Origin: Acidobacteriota bacterium
Lineage (GTDB): Bacteria > Acidobacteriota > Terriglobia > Terriglobales > Acidobacteriaceae
Reading direction: 5' to 3'
Assembly (NCBI GenBank): GCA_003225175.1
Contig: QIBA01000043.1
Coordinates: forward strand, 18,019-82,018
DNA: 64,000 nt
The translations under genes were made by a program, and so were the position numbers. Numbering within the stretch: the first letter of the stretch is position 1; each line of letters opens with the position of its first letter. Below are positions 1-8,358 of the stretch, in pieces. The notes below the pieces were generated by a model, which saw only the letters and a list, made by a program, of their open reading frames with translations, made no database searches and was not told the DNA's origin.

Positions 1-234
1 ACCACTTTTCTTTCAGAGAATCTGCAAGAAGATGTTGCAGTTTCCCTTGAAGAAAAATCCGCGGCTGTTTCTTTTTTGATGCCGCAATCCTCCGGCCAAG
101 CTTCCACAGAATCAACAGGACTGGAAGAAATGCCGGAGAGGAAATTGCCCATTTTTATTGGACACCGGAGAAGCTGTGAGTTTTCCAGAGATGTTTGCTC
201 AGCGCTCGAGAGAGTTGTGGCTTACAGAAGCTGA
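1..234 (+). CDS. possible C-terminal fragment of an unknown protein
   Basis: Reading frame 1 is open from the left edge to a TGA at 232-234, about 77 codons. The peptide is acidic in its first third and basic near the end. It shows no motif I recognise. It would converge on the HIT gene with only 7 bases between the two stop codons. Because the frame begins outside the window, I cannot say whether it is the tail of a real gene or a chance open frame. Confidence 0.25.
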   Translation, partial: TTFLSENLQEDVAVSLEEKSAAVSFLMPQSSGQASTESTGLEEMPERKLPIFIGHRRSCEFSRDVCSALERVVAYRS

Positions 235-241
235 TGAAGAA

Positions 242-676
242 TCATGACTTGTCTCGCATCAGCTCCTCCATAGCGCGTGCGACCGATATCCGAGTTGCGT
301 CGAGATGCTCTGAGTCACGATATTTTTGTCGCGGCCAGAAAAATCCTTTCAGTCCGTCTCCCTTGGTTCGTGGTACCACATGCACGTGAAGGTGAGGCAC
401 ACTCTGACTCACACGATTGTTGATTGCCACGAACGCGCCCTGCGCACCCAAGCCTGTTTCCATCGCAATAGCTAGCAAGCGGGCGTTTGCCGAGAGCCTC
501 TCCAGGAGAGGCGAGGCAATCTCGTTCAGCGTCTCTACATGTTCCTTGGGTATGAGGAGGCAGTGACCGGGAAAGAGTGGTCGGTGATCCAGAAAAGCGA
601 GCGTTAGTTGATCTTGAAAGACAATCGCGGCCGGAACTGCTTGGCTGACTATCTGACAAAAAGCGCAAGCTGGCAT
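242..676 (-). CDS. HIT family hydrolase
   Basis: This is a histidine-triad nucleotide hydrolase or transferase of 144 residues. The family motif HLHVHVV is present in the last third, and an N-terminal CxxC (CAFC) sits where HinT-like proteins often carry it. LIPKEHVETLNEI is the usual central strand-helix. The frame extends 18 codons upstream into a palindromic repeat, so I take the ATG at 676 (start MPACAFC) as the likely start; its ribosome site is weak. Such proteins cleave nucleoside phosphoramidates or related nucleotides in the cytosol. The exact substrate cannot be read from the sequence. Confidence 0.85.
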   Translation of the reverse strand: MPACAFCQIVSQAVPAAIVFQDQLTLAFLDHRPLFPGHCLLIPKEHVETLNEIASPLLERLSANARLLAIAMETGLGAQGAFVAINNRVSQSVPHLHVHVVPRTKGDGLKGFFWPRQKYRDSEHLDATRISVARAMEELMRDKS

Positions 677-715
677 CGTATCGGGAGAATAGATTAGATG
701 AACGTTTGTCGCACC

Positions 716-743
716 GTAGAGACGCAGCATGCTGCGTCTCTAC
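716..743. repeat. 28-bp perfect palindrome, copy 1
   Basis: The half-site gtagagacgcagca is followed directly by its exact reverse complement. An identical copy lies at 10529-10556. Both copies lie just upstream of the start codon of a reverse-strand gene (HIT here, galE there). The element is a dispersed REP-like palindrome. It could form a hairpin in the 5' leader of the HIT transcript, or act as a terminator or protein site. Confidence 0.9.
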
Positions 744-758
744 CAATGAAGTCCGCAC

Positions 759-1706
759 CTACTGCTGGACGAGGTCATCCTCTGCAGCAACCGCGGACGC
801 CGGGCTGGGGCAAGCGATCCCTAAGACGGCGCAAACAGTCTTCAACGTATTTTCGTGCTTGTAGAAGTTTGCTGACTGCGCTGCTGGCTTGGCTTTGGGG
901 CCGAAGGCAATCAGAGGCACGCGCCCACCTCCATTGCGGATGTCCGCAATATAAGACTCGTCGAAGGTAATCAAGAGCACGCCGCTCGATTGGAATCGGG
1001 GAGTGGAAAGCAACGCACTAACATTCGATTTGAGCCACTGATCTGCTCGCCCTAAGAGATCGTTGTCGCTGCAGATTGTTCCCGAGGGGCACGAATGCGC
1101 GTCGTCGATGGCATTAGGCAAGATAAAGATGAAATCGGGCAGAGTGCCGGCACTCACGTCGCTCGCTAGTTGCGCGAAAGGCACGATCTTCGCCGCTTCG
1201 GCGGAATTATTCACAACATCGCTGAAATAAGCGAAGGGATTGTGATGCTTTTCGTAATTGCCTACTGTACCTCCCAAATATCCAGGCGATGGGAGATCTT
1301 CTGCATACACCTTCCACATCTTTCCGGCGGCTGAGAGTTCACGCGCGAGATTGTCAGCCGAGAGTGGTCCGGGAAAGTTGTTGTCGTTAGTCTGCATTGC
1401 GCCGGTTGTGAGTGCGAAATAGTTTCCGATGGAAGGATGTGTATTCGCGTAGTACTGTGTGGCCAAGGCTCCCTGCTGCGCCAGGCTGTTCAAATAAGGC
1501 ATTGCAGAGTTGCCAATCACTTGTTCATAGGAATGGTTCTCCTCCGCGATCATTACGACTATGCTGTGCTGCGCAGTAGACTGCGCGGGAGTTGGTTGCG
1601 CACTCGATGCGGGTGAGCCGGCGCCTGTGCCTCCACACGCGGTGAGAAGAACAAGAGCGGAGTACAACGGCCACAACAGTACGACGGTTCTCGCCTGCTG
1701 ATTCAT
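759..1706 (-). CDS. lipoprotein phosphoesterase (phospholipase C / acid phosphatase-like)
   Basis: The protein has 315 residues and a lipoprotein signal ending in LLTAC, with lipid-modified Cys24, followed by a Ser/Gln/Pro-rich linker. The mature part starts with HSIVVMIAEENHSYEQVIG, the metal-binding N-terminal strand of the phosphoesterase family that includes phospholipase C and AcpA-type phosphatases. Later blocks are THPSIGNYFALTTG, carrying the nucleophile-region Thr/Ser, LPNAIDDAHSC, and LITFDESY near the C-terminus. It should be anchored in the envelope and hydrolyse phosphate esters outside the cytoplasm. Whether the substrate is a lipid or a small phosphomonoester is not visible. 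Confidence 0.85.
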   Translation of the reverse strand: MNQQARTVVLLWPLYSALVLLTACGGTGAGSPASSAQPTPAQSTAQHSIVVMIAEENHSYEQVIGNSAMPYLNSLAQQGALATQYYANTHPSIGNYFALTTGAMQTNDNNFPGPLSADNLARELSAAGKMWKVYAEDLPSPGYLGGTVGNYEKHHNPFAYFSDVVNNSAEAAKIVPFAQLASDVSAGTLPDFIFILPNAIDDAHSCPSGTICSDNDLLGRADQWLKSNVSALLSTPRFQSSGVLLITFDESYIADIRNGGGRVPLIAFGPKAKPAAQSANFYKHENTLKTVCAVLGIACPSPASAVAAEDDLVQQ

Positions 1707-1934
1707 AAGCTTGAAAACTGCTCTTAATGCAAGAGGCAGAGAGCAGGTATCGGGTTGGTACCAACAGGCAAATCTTTGTTCAGGATTTCAATTACCGGAA
1801 CGGCAACTCAGAAATTAGTAACTTGGTGGATGTGACCGCCCTCAAACACTCGCCCGAGAGAATTGTGGTAGCAGATCGAGCGTCTCGATCATGTGCTGCT
1901 GATCGAGTACGCGGCTCTTCCCGGCACGGGCAGC

Positions 1935-2135
1935 TCAGGAGCGCAACCCTTCCCGCGTGGAGTCGCTTCTGAGTTCCTGCTCGCTCGAGCGGATCACCTG
2001 CTCTGCGAGATTCAGGTAGCGGCGCGCTTCACCCGGCATATCCCGCTGGAACTTGCGAGAGAATGCGTCTTCGATATTGCGAAAGAATTCCTGGAGCTCA
2101 GTGTCGTCGATGCGGGATTGCTGTCGTCTTTCCAT
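1935..2135 (-). CDS. small hypothetical protein
   Basis: A 66-residue, charged, helix-prone protein starting MERRQQSRIDDTELQEF. The ATG at 2135 has GAGGG 5-9 bases upstream, which is why I prefer it to the longer frame starting at 2198. The middle (FFRNIEDAFSRKFQRD) would make an amphipathic helix. I do not recognise a family. It lies alone in the 540-base gap between the phosphoesterase and the oxidoreductase; an overlapping forward frame at 1893-2201 looks less protein-like. Real coding is likely but unproven. Confidence 0.45.
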   Translation of the reverse strand: MERRQQSRIDDTELQEFFRNIEDAFSRKFQRDMPGEARRYLNLAEQVIRSSEQELRSDSTREGLRS

Positions 2136-2248
2136 TCGCCCTCGATTGATGCAGGTTGGTGGCTGCGGCTTATGTCTTCTCGTGCTCAGATTCAGCACTG
2201 ATCTTATTATGGTTTGCCCGGCGCGACTGAACTTCTGAGGAGGAGCAG

Positions 2249-3298
2249 GTGACGATAGATGTTGGTCTAGTCGGTTTCGGCTTCGCCGGCCGAGTCTTCC
2301 ACGCTCCCATCATCTCCGCCGTTCCGGGGCTTCGCCTCCGAGCCATTGTCCAGCGGAGCGCCGGTGACGCCGCAGTACTCTATCCTCAGACGACGGTCGT
2401 GCAGTCCGTTGAGGAATTACTCGCCATCGACGAGATCAGATTAGTGGTCATTGCGACGCCGAATACTTCCCATTATGGTCTTGCGAAGCAATCCCTTCTC
2501 GCAGACAGGGACGTGGTAGTCGACAAGCCTTTTACTACAACCTATCAAGAAGCATCCGAACTCATCGGAATGGCGAAACAACATGGTCGGTTGCTCACGG
2601 TCTATCAGAATCTACGCAGCAATGGCGACTTCCGCACCATCCGCAACCTGGTGGAAGGACAAAGACTGGGGCGAATCGCCCTTTACGAGGCACATTTCGA
2701 TCGCTATCGGCTGCAGACTCGTCCGGGAGCCTGGCGGGAGAAAGTTGAGCCGGGGAGCGGGGTATTCTTCGATCTCGGCGTCCACCTGATTGATCAGGCC
2801 ATGCAGCTTTTCGGACCGCCTGCCACCATCAGTGCCGACATAAGAATTGAACGCGAAGCGGCGGTAGTAGACGATGCCTTCGACGTCGTCTTGCATTATC
2901 CGCGCATGCGGGCGCTGCTTCGGGCCAGCATGGTCGCCATAGCTCCGGACCTACGCTTCGTAATTCGGGGCGAAAAGGCAGCATTCGTCAAATATGGAAT
3001 CGATCCGCAGGAAGAGGCTTTGAAGCGAGGCGAGATTCCGCGCGATGATAGCTGGGGCAGAGAAGCCAGAGAGAAGTGGGGAACATTGTATTGCTCCCAG
3101 GATGCAGCCGTGACTGCTGAAACCATCGAGACGCTGCCCGGAGATTACCGGCTCTTCTATGCGAACGTGCGCGACGCGATCCTTGGCAGTGCCAGCGTGG
3201 ATGTCACTCATGAACAGATGCTCGATGTAATGCATGCGCTTGAGTTGGCTCGAGAGAGCAGTGGGAGGCAGTGCACGCTCAATTGGCGCAGTCTTTAA
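2249..3298 (+). CDS. Gfo/Idh/MocA family oxidoreductase
   Basis: NAD(P)-dependent sugar or inositol dehydrogenase of 349 residues. The dinucleotide fold begins VGLVGFGFAGRVFHAP near residues 6-21. VVDKPF carries the conserved Lys of the E/D-K-P motif, and YQNLRSNGDF plus GVFFDLGVHLIDQA are hallmarks of the YdgJ/YhhX-type branch, the second block holding the catalytic-region His. Translation starts at GTG 2249 behind a strong GAGGAGGAG. A cupin and a quinone reductase follow on the same strand after 63 and 24 bases, so the three may be cotranscribed. The polyol substrate is not determined. Confidence 0.88.
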   Translation: MTIDVGLVGFGFAGRVFHAPIISAVPGLRLRAIVQRSAGDAAVLYPQTTVVQSVEELLAIDEIRLVVIATPNTSHYGLAKQSLLADRDVVVDKPFTTTYQEASELIGMAKQHGRLLTVYQNLRSNGDFRTIRNLVEGQRLGRIALYEAHFDRYRLQTRPGAWREKVEPGSGVFFDLGVHLIDQAMQLFGPPATISADIRIEREAAVVDDAFDVVLHYPRMRALLRASMVAIAPDLRFVIRGEKAAFVKYGIDPQEEALKRGEIPRDDSWGREAREKWGTLYCSQDAAVTAETIETLPGDYRLFYANVRDAILGSASVDVTHEQMLDVMHALELARESSGRQCTLNWRSL

Positions 3299-3361
3299 CA
3301 ACTGAAACTGGATCTGTTGCTCCTGAGAACCCTTACATGAAAGGCTTGTTAATCTGAACTT

Positions 3362-3727
3362 ATGAAATACACCGCCTGGAAAGACGTAGAACTTGAACAG
3401 TTGAATCCTCTCCTCGACCGGCAAATGATCACCGGCGACAAGGTCATGCTGGCCCGTGTTCTCCTCAAGAAAGGTTGCGTGGTCCCCGAGCACAGTCACG
3501 AAAACGAACAGGTGACTTACGTCCTGGAAGGCGCGTTGAAATTCTGGATTGAAGATAAAGAAATCGTCGTGCGAGCTGGGGAAGTGCTGTGCATCCCCTC
3601 GAAGGTTCCGCATAAGGCGGAAGCGGTGGAGGACACGGTGGATCTTGACGTTTTCTACCCTCCACGCCAGGACTGGATTAACAAAACCGACGGCTATCTC
3701 CGCGGAACGGCCGCTATTAAAAAATAA
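3362..3727 (+). CDS. cupin domain protein
   Basis: A single-domain cupin of 121 residues. The first cupin motif is seen as VVPEHSHENEQVTYVLEGALKFWI, with His, His and Glu placed as metal ligands. The second motif follows as VLCIPSKVPHKAEAVEDT with the third His. Proteins of this size often handle sugars, act as dioxygenases, or bind metabolites for regulation; nothing here selects among these. It sits between a sugar-type oxidoreductase and a quinone reductase, which suggests a small-molecule conversion role. Confidence 0.82.
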   Translation: MKYTAWKDVELEQLNPLLDRQMITGDKVMLARVLLKKGCVVPEHSHENEQVTYVLEGALKFWIEDKEIVVRAGEVLCIPSKVPHKAEAVEDTVDLDVFYPPRQDWINKTDGYLRGTAAIKK

Positions 3728-3751
3728 GACACAGACGAGGAGCGTGGCGCG

Positions 3752-4714
3752 ATGAAAGCCATTCGTGTTCACCAGTTCGGCGGACCGGAAGTGCTGAAGC
3801 TCGATGAGGTTCCAGACCTGCATCCGGGAGAGGGTCAGGCAGTAGTAAAGATTCACGCTGTTGGCGTGAATCCCTTCGATACGTACATGCGCACAGGAAC
3901 GTACGCTATAAAGCCGCAACTCCCATATACGCCCGGAGCGGATGCTGCCGGCGTGGTGGCCGAAGCAGGCTCAGGCATAAGGAGATTCAAGTCAGGCGAT
4001 CGCGTTTATGTTGCCGGCACGCTGAGTGGAGCCTATGCCGAACTTGCGTTATGTCAGGAGTCGCAACTTCATCCGCTTCCAAAGAGCGTTACGTTTCAGC
4101 AAGGTGCTGCTGTTGGCGTCCCATATGGGACTGCGTATCGCGCGCTGTTTGATAAAGCCCAGAGCTTCCCGGGCGAGACTGTGCTCATCCACGGCGCGAG
4201 TGGCGGTGTTGGATTAGCAGCCGTACAGTTGGCACGAGCTCATGGCATGACGGTTATCGGCACAGCGGGTACCGAAAAGGGAAAGGGTGTTGTAAAGGAG
4301 CAAGGGGCGCACCACGTTCTGGACCACACTCAGGCGGATGTTCCCGCGCAAGTAAAGAAGCTCACCGGGGATCATGGCGCAGACGTCATCATCGAGATGC
4401 TGGCAAACAAGAACCTCGCGCAGGATCTCTCGATGCTTGCTCTCCGCGGACGGGTCGTAGTGGTGGGGAATCGCGGGACGATAGAGATCAATCCGCGTGA
4501 TGCCATGAGCCGCGACGCAGCGATCCTGTCGATGACGCTGTTCAATCTGTCTGATGCAGATCGAGCTCGCATCTATGCGGCGCTGGATGCTGCCCTGGAG
4601 AGTGGTGTGGCGCGTCCTGTCATCGGAAAGGAATTTCCGCTTGCCGAAGCGGCCCAGGCACATGAAGAAGTGATGAAGCCGGGCAGCTACGGCAAAATTG
4701 TGCTCATTCCCTAA
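3752..4714 (+). CDS. NADPH:quinone oxidoreductase (zinc-less MDR family)
   Basis: Medium-chain reductase of 320 residues. The N-terminal catalytic domain contains VGVNPFDTYMRTGTY and YTPGADAAGVV; the cofactor domain shows VLIHGASGGVGLAAVQLA, the AxxGxxG loop typical of the QOR branch. No catalytic or structural zinc cysteines are seen, so it belongs to the zeta-crystallin/QorA-like group that reduces quinones or enals with NADPH in the cytosol. The end HEEVMKPGSYGKIVLIP is also typical. It is the last gene of a forward trio and converges on the metalloprotease gene. Confidence 0.88.
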   Translation: MKAIRVHQFGGPEVLKLDEVPDLHPGEGQAVVKIHAVGVNPFDTYMRTGTYAIKPQLPYTPGADAAGVVAEAGSGIRRFKSGDRVYVAGTLSGAYAELALCQESQLHPLPKSVTFQQGAAVGVPYGTAYRALFDKAQSFPGETVLIHGASGGVGLAAVQLARAHGMTVIGTAGTEKGKGVVKEQGAHHVLDHTQADVPAQVKKLTGDHGADVIIEMLANKNLAQDLSMLALRGRVVVVGNRGTIEINPRDAMSRDAAILSMTLFNLSDADRARIYAALDAALESGVARPVIGKEFPLAEAAQAHEEVMKPGSYGKIVLIP

Positions 4715-4735
4715 TCGCTTTTCCCACGCAGCATT

Positions 4736-4770
4736 GGAACGCCGGGCAAGGGTGCCGGGCGCTCCGTTTT
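4736..4770 (+). terminator. imperfect hairpin between convergent genes, repeat family C copy 1
   Basis: Bases 4736-4747 and 4754-4765 pair in 10 of 12 positions around a 6-base loop and are followed by GTTTTA, 21 bases after the quinone reductase stop. This may end that transcript. The segment 4743-4765 also matches, in about 20 of 23 positions, a segment at 43851-43873, so the hairpin is probably part of a dispersed repeat family. Confidence 0.5.
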
Positions 4771-4785
4771 ATGACTTAGCGCGAA

Positions 4786-7296
4786 CTATATCGGTGGGCC
4801 TGCAGGCGCGCCTGAAGGCTTCAGCTTCGGCACATTCTGCTTAGGATCACGCATGAAGGCCTCGATGCGGCGCGCGATATTGCCGGCAGCTCCTGCGCGC
4901 GTGGTCTTGATACTGCCATAGATCTTGTTAACGGCCGTCCAGGCATGCGAACGCACTTCTGCTGTGGCGTCGTCGTTAGCAGCCAGAATCATCAATCGGT
5001 CGGCCAGTTCGTTTTGCACCACATTCGACAGGTCGTTGGAAGGCGAGCCTGCAGCGCTTCCTGCTCCTCCTGCTGCAGGCGAGGAGAACGTACTGCTGAC
5101 CAGCATCGAGAGTACTTCTTCGCTGGAAGGTGACGCTGAGACGAAGTGATGGATCGAATCCATGCGGGCCAGACGCTCAGGATCGAGAAGCCCGCCAAAA
5201 ACGATCTCGGCGATTGACCGCGCCCCATCATAAGGACTGAACACATAGCCGGCGCTGGATTTGTATGCCTCTGGATCGCCTCCATCATTCTCATACTGGA
5301 CCAGTCCAGCCCAAAGGCGCGCGGGAATCTCCATCTCCGCTGGGCGAAGCGCCTGCAAGCACAACGTGATGGTTTCGCGCTGAGCCTGCGGATTCCATAT
5401 CTCAAACGGTTTTTGACCATCACCGGCAATGGACGGAGGAATTTTGGCGCTGCCCACTGTGTTGATCGCCGAAGCCAGCGCGTAACGATGGAAGAGGTAG
5501 ACCAGAGCAAGTCGCGAGGCGAGTCTGGACTGCGGCTCTCCATTGCGCAGCTTTGCGGAACTGTATGCCGCGAGCAGAGCGTTCCGCACAGGCACGATTT
5601 GCCGCAACCAGGTCACCGGATCGGGACCATCATCGTATGCGTTCCATCGCGGATCATCGTAGTTGCCCCAGAAGATGCCCTGCTTAAGCGCCTTTTGAAC
5701 TATGGCATCAAGTCGAGCTCGCTCGCGAGGATCTTGTGCTGCTGGCGCTGGCGCCGAATTGCTGGTGCTATATCCCCACTCGATCGCAAACTTGTCGTAG
5801 CTGCCGACGCCCTGCATGTACGCGTCACTCAAGTCTGCGCTGCCGTCGTTCCGGACCAGGATTCGTGGCGCGAAGTAGTCCATCACCGAACCCCGGTCGA
5901 AGGTGCTGGCCGCGAAGTTGTGCTCGAGGCCGAGGACGTGTCCCATTTCATGACAGGTGAGCAGAGCGATTCGGCGCACCATCACCTCGTCTTCAGCAAG
6001 CTGCGGATCGGCGCTATCGAATTCCGCAAACAGATCCATACCCGAGTCGTCGCGTCCGGACGCAGGTGCGACAACATTCCAATAGTTGTTGACCGTACGC
6101 ATGCGGTGCGAATCGAGTTGCACGACCGCGTGCAGTATTTCGCCGGTGCGTGGATCGGTTTGCACCATGCCCACAGACCAGCCGCGTCCGCTGCGGTTTG
6201 TCCATTGGATCGTCGGATAACGGACGTCCAGGGGATCTGCCCCTTCGGGAAGATCCTCGACTACCAGCGCGTTGCGGAACCCGGCCTGCTCGAATGCCTG
6301 ATTCCACCAGAGCGCCCCCCGGCGCGCGGCTGAGCGCATCGGTTCAGGAATGGCGCGGTCGAGGTAAAAGGTAATGGGCTTGACCGGCTCGCTGACCGCG
6401 GCCGTCGCATCCTTCTTCTCCAACCGCCAGCGATCGATGTAATGCTGATTTAACGATTCCTTGTAGGCAGTGGAAAAATCCTCGAAGCGTTCGCCGAAGA
6501 ATCCAACCCGCAGATCAGCGACGCGCGGCTGGTATCCCGTTTTGGGCAGAGCCAAAAGCGAGATGTGCTGGTGTACGGTGACCACGCCCGCTTCGGGATT
6601 ATTGATCGAACGTCCGGCCGAATCGCTCGCAAAGGTGAGGATGTTCTCGATCTCGGTATTCATGGGAAAGCCGCGAGTGTGATCCAGGTCGACTGCGCTG
6701 CGCTGCTCGTCAAGCCGCCAGTTCCCAGCGTTCTCGGCCGCAGCGGGGCGAATCATGCCGCCTATCGCGCGCGATGGGCGCCGCAATTGTCCCAGCAATC
6801 CGGAGGCGTCACGTACCACTAGAGGGTTGGCGTTCACCATCACGTTCTCGCCGTCCTCCGCTTCAACCGGCAGCGAGGCGAGAACTGAAGTAGGGAAGCT
6901 GCGCTCCACAGAGTGCTTTAGCTCGGCGCTGCCATTCTCCGCTCGGAAGCGAGTGTTCTCGGCGATTATCAGTACCTTGGGCCCCGAGCGTACGAACCGG
7001 CAAAGCTGCGACCCTCCAACGCTGCTGCGATCGGCGAACATCTCGATGGAGCCAACGCCGCTGCTCAATCCGGTGAAGTAGATGAATTGTTCGTTCAACC
7101 GCTGCGGCGAGAGCTCAAAGAGCAGAACGCCTTTTTTGGCGTCCCAATAGAAGGGAATGAAACCGTCGTTCCGCTTCAGCCCCTGAAGGCGGTTTTCATC
7201 TTTGTGCGCCTGCGGGCTTTGATTCGTGGATCGTTGACTCTCGCTTTGTGCAAACGCCAGTGAGGAAAAAAGGACTGCTAGCAGGAGGTTTTTCAT
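4786..7296 (-). CDS. secreted zinc-dependent metalloprotease (DUF4953/DUF5117 type)
   Basis: An 836-residue protein with a 16-18-residue signal peptide (MKNLLLAVLFSSLAFAQ). The catalytic motif HExxHxxGxxH is complete: His449, Glu450, His453 and His459 in HEMGHVLGLEHN, followed by SVMDYFAPR as a possible Met-turn. The N-terminal 330 residues match the domain pair usually found before this catalytic domain in Bacteroidetes and acidobacterial proteases. The start lies 22 bases after galT on the same strand, so it may be read from the gal operon, though a functional link is not obvious. The protein is exported to the periplasm or outside; its substrate is unknown. Confidence 0.87.
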   Translation of the reverse strand: MKNLLLAVLFSSLAFAQSESQRSTNQSPQAHKDENRLQGLKRNDGFIPFYWDAKKGVLLFELSPQRLNEQFIYFTGLSSGVGSIEMFADRSSVGGSQLCRFVRSGPKVLIIAENTRFRAENGSAELKHSVERSFPTSVLASLPVEAEDGENVMVNANPLVVRDASGLLGQLRRPSRAIGGMIRPAAAENAGNWRLDEQRSAVDLDHTRGFPMNTEIENILTFASDSAGRSINNPEAGVVTVHQHISLLALPKTGYQPRVADLRVGFFGERFEDFSTAYKESLNQHYIDRWRLEKKDATAAVSEPVKPITFYLDRAIPEPMRSAARRGALWWNQAFEQAGFRNALVVEDLPEGADPLDVRYPTIQWTNRSGRGWSVGMVQTDPRTGEILHAVVQLDSHRMRTVNNYWNVVAPASGRDDSGMDLFAEFDSADPQLAEDEVMVRRIALLTCHEMGHVLGLEHNFAASTFDRGSVMDYFAPRILVRNDGSADLSDAYMQGVGSYDKFAIEWGYSTSNSAPAPAAQDPRERARLDAIVQKALKQGIFWGNYDDPRWNAYDDGPDPVTWLRQIVPVRNALLAAYSSAKLRNGEPQSRLASRLALVYLFHRYALASAINTVGSAKIPPSIAGDGQKPFEIWNPQAQRETITLCLQALRPAEMEIPARLWAGLVQYENDGGDPEAYKSSAGYVFSPYDGARSIAEIVFGGLLDPERLARMDSIHHFVSASPSSEEVLSMLVSSTFSSPAAGGAGSAAGSPSNDLSNVVQNELADRLMILAANDDATAEVRSHAWTAVNKIYGSIKTTRAGAAGNIARRIEAFMRDPKQNVPKLKPSGAPAGPPI

Positions 7297-7318
7297 TTTC
7301 GCTCAGTAAGTCTTCAGT

Positions 7319-8353
7319 TCACCTCAGAGGATTCTCAGCGGCCGACCGCAGCCTTTCCGCAGCGCTCTCCGGCGTGATATCGCGCTGGGGCGCGCCCAGC
7401 ATCTCATAGCCAACCATGAACTTGCGCACCGTCGCCGAACGCAGAAGTGGCGGATAGAAGTGCGCGTGGAAATGCCACTCTGAATGCTCCTCGCCGTCCG
7501 TCGGACGCTGATGGAATCCCATTGAGTAGGGAAATGGAACTGCAAAGATGTTGTCGTAGCGAGAGGTAATGCGCTTGAGAATGTCTGCGAGTCCCTTTTG
7601 AGCATCCAGTGAAAATTGGTCCATCGCAGTGACGTGCTCGTTCGCAAGAACCAGAACCTCGAACGGCCAGAGAGCCCAGAAGGGAACTACCACGGTGAAG
7701 AAATCGTTCTGGCAAACCAGGCGAGTGGCATGCGCCCTCTCCAGGCGCAAGTACTCGCAGAGCATACATTCGCCATGAGCCTTCTTGAACTCCAGCAGGG
7801 CGCTCTGCTCAGTGGCTGGATAATTAGGAACCGTCTCGGTGGCCCAAAGCTGGCAGTGAGGATGCGGGTTACTGGCGCCCATTATCTCGCCACGGTTCTC
7901 AAAGATTTGCACGTGGCGAACCCAGTCCGTCGCGCCTAACTCACGGTACTGCTCGCTCCATAGGCGAACGACGGTTGTAACATCGTCGAGTCCCATATTG
8001 GAAATCGTAAGATCGTGCCGGGGAGAAAAGCAGATTACTCGACAAATCCCTCGTTCCGATTCAGCGATGATCAACGAGGATTCATTTACCCTGGCGGCTG
8101 GAGAATCGGAAAGCAGGGCTGCGTAATCGTTGTCAAAAACGAAAGTACTGCTGTAATTGGGGTTCTTGTGGCCTCCAGCGCGAGAGTTGCCCGGGCAGAG
8201 ATAGCAGTTTGGATCGTATTTCGGTGTCGGCTCCGCCGCAAGTTTTTCAATGTGCCCTTGCCAGGGTCGCTGTGTGCGCTGAGGAGAAACTACCACCCAG
8301 TCGCGTAACAGTGGATTCCAGCGCCGGTGAGGTGTCTTATGGAGATCGAGCAT
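7319..8353 (-). CDS. galT: galactose-1-phosphate uridylyltransferase
   Basis: GalT of the Leloir pathway, 344 residues. It exchanges UMP between UDP-glucose and galactose-1-phosphate. The active-site triad is in NPHPHCQLWATE (uridylylated His within HPHCQ), and the zinc-type Cys pairs CYLCPGN and CMLCEYL are present. The C-terminal domain has GFHQRPTDGEEHSEWHFHAHFYPPLLR, a family hallmark. The ATG at 8353 is 5 bases past the galK stop; a TTG just before it is less likely. It is the third gene of galE-galK-galT. Confidence 0.95.
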   Translation of the reverse strand: MLDLHKTPHRRWNPLLRDWVVVSPQRTQRPWQGHIEKLAAEPTPKYDPNCYLCPGNSRAGGHKNPNYSSTFVFDNDYAALLSDSPAARVNESSLIIAESERGICRVICFSPRHDLTISNMGLDDVTTVVRLWSEQYRELGATDWVRHVQIFENRGEIMGASNPHPHCQLWATETVPNYPATEQSALLEFKKAHGECMLCEYLRLERAHATRLVCQNDFFTVVVPFWALWPFEVLVLANEHVTAMDQFSLDAQKGLADILKRITSRYDNIFAVPFPYSMGFHQRPTDGEEHSEWHFHAHFYPPLLRSATVRKFMVGYEMLGAPQRDITPESAAERLRSAAENPLR

Positions 8354-8358
8354 CAAGG

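Noticed and set aside
1893..2201. Forward frame of 102 codons overlapping the small reverse-strand hypothetical gene
   Set aside because: No ribosome site and less protein-like than the reverse frame with GAGGG.
2951..3919. Long reverse frame of 322 codons
   Set aside because: Antisense to the Gfo/Idh, cupin and quinone reductase genes, which have clear motifs; no ribosome site and unlikely composition.
5413..6333. Forward frame of 306 codons inside the metalloprotease region
   Set aside because: Fully antisense to the coding strand with the HExxH motif; a codon-bias shadow.
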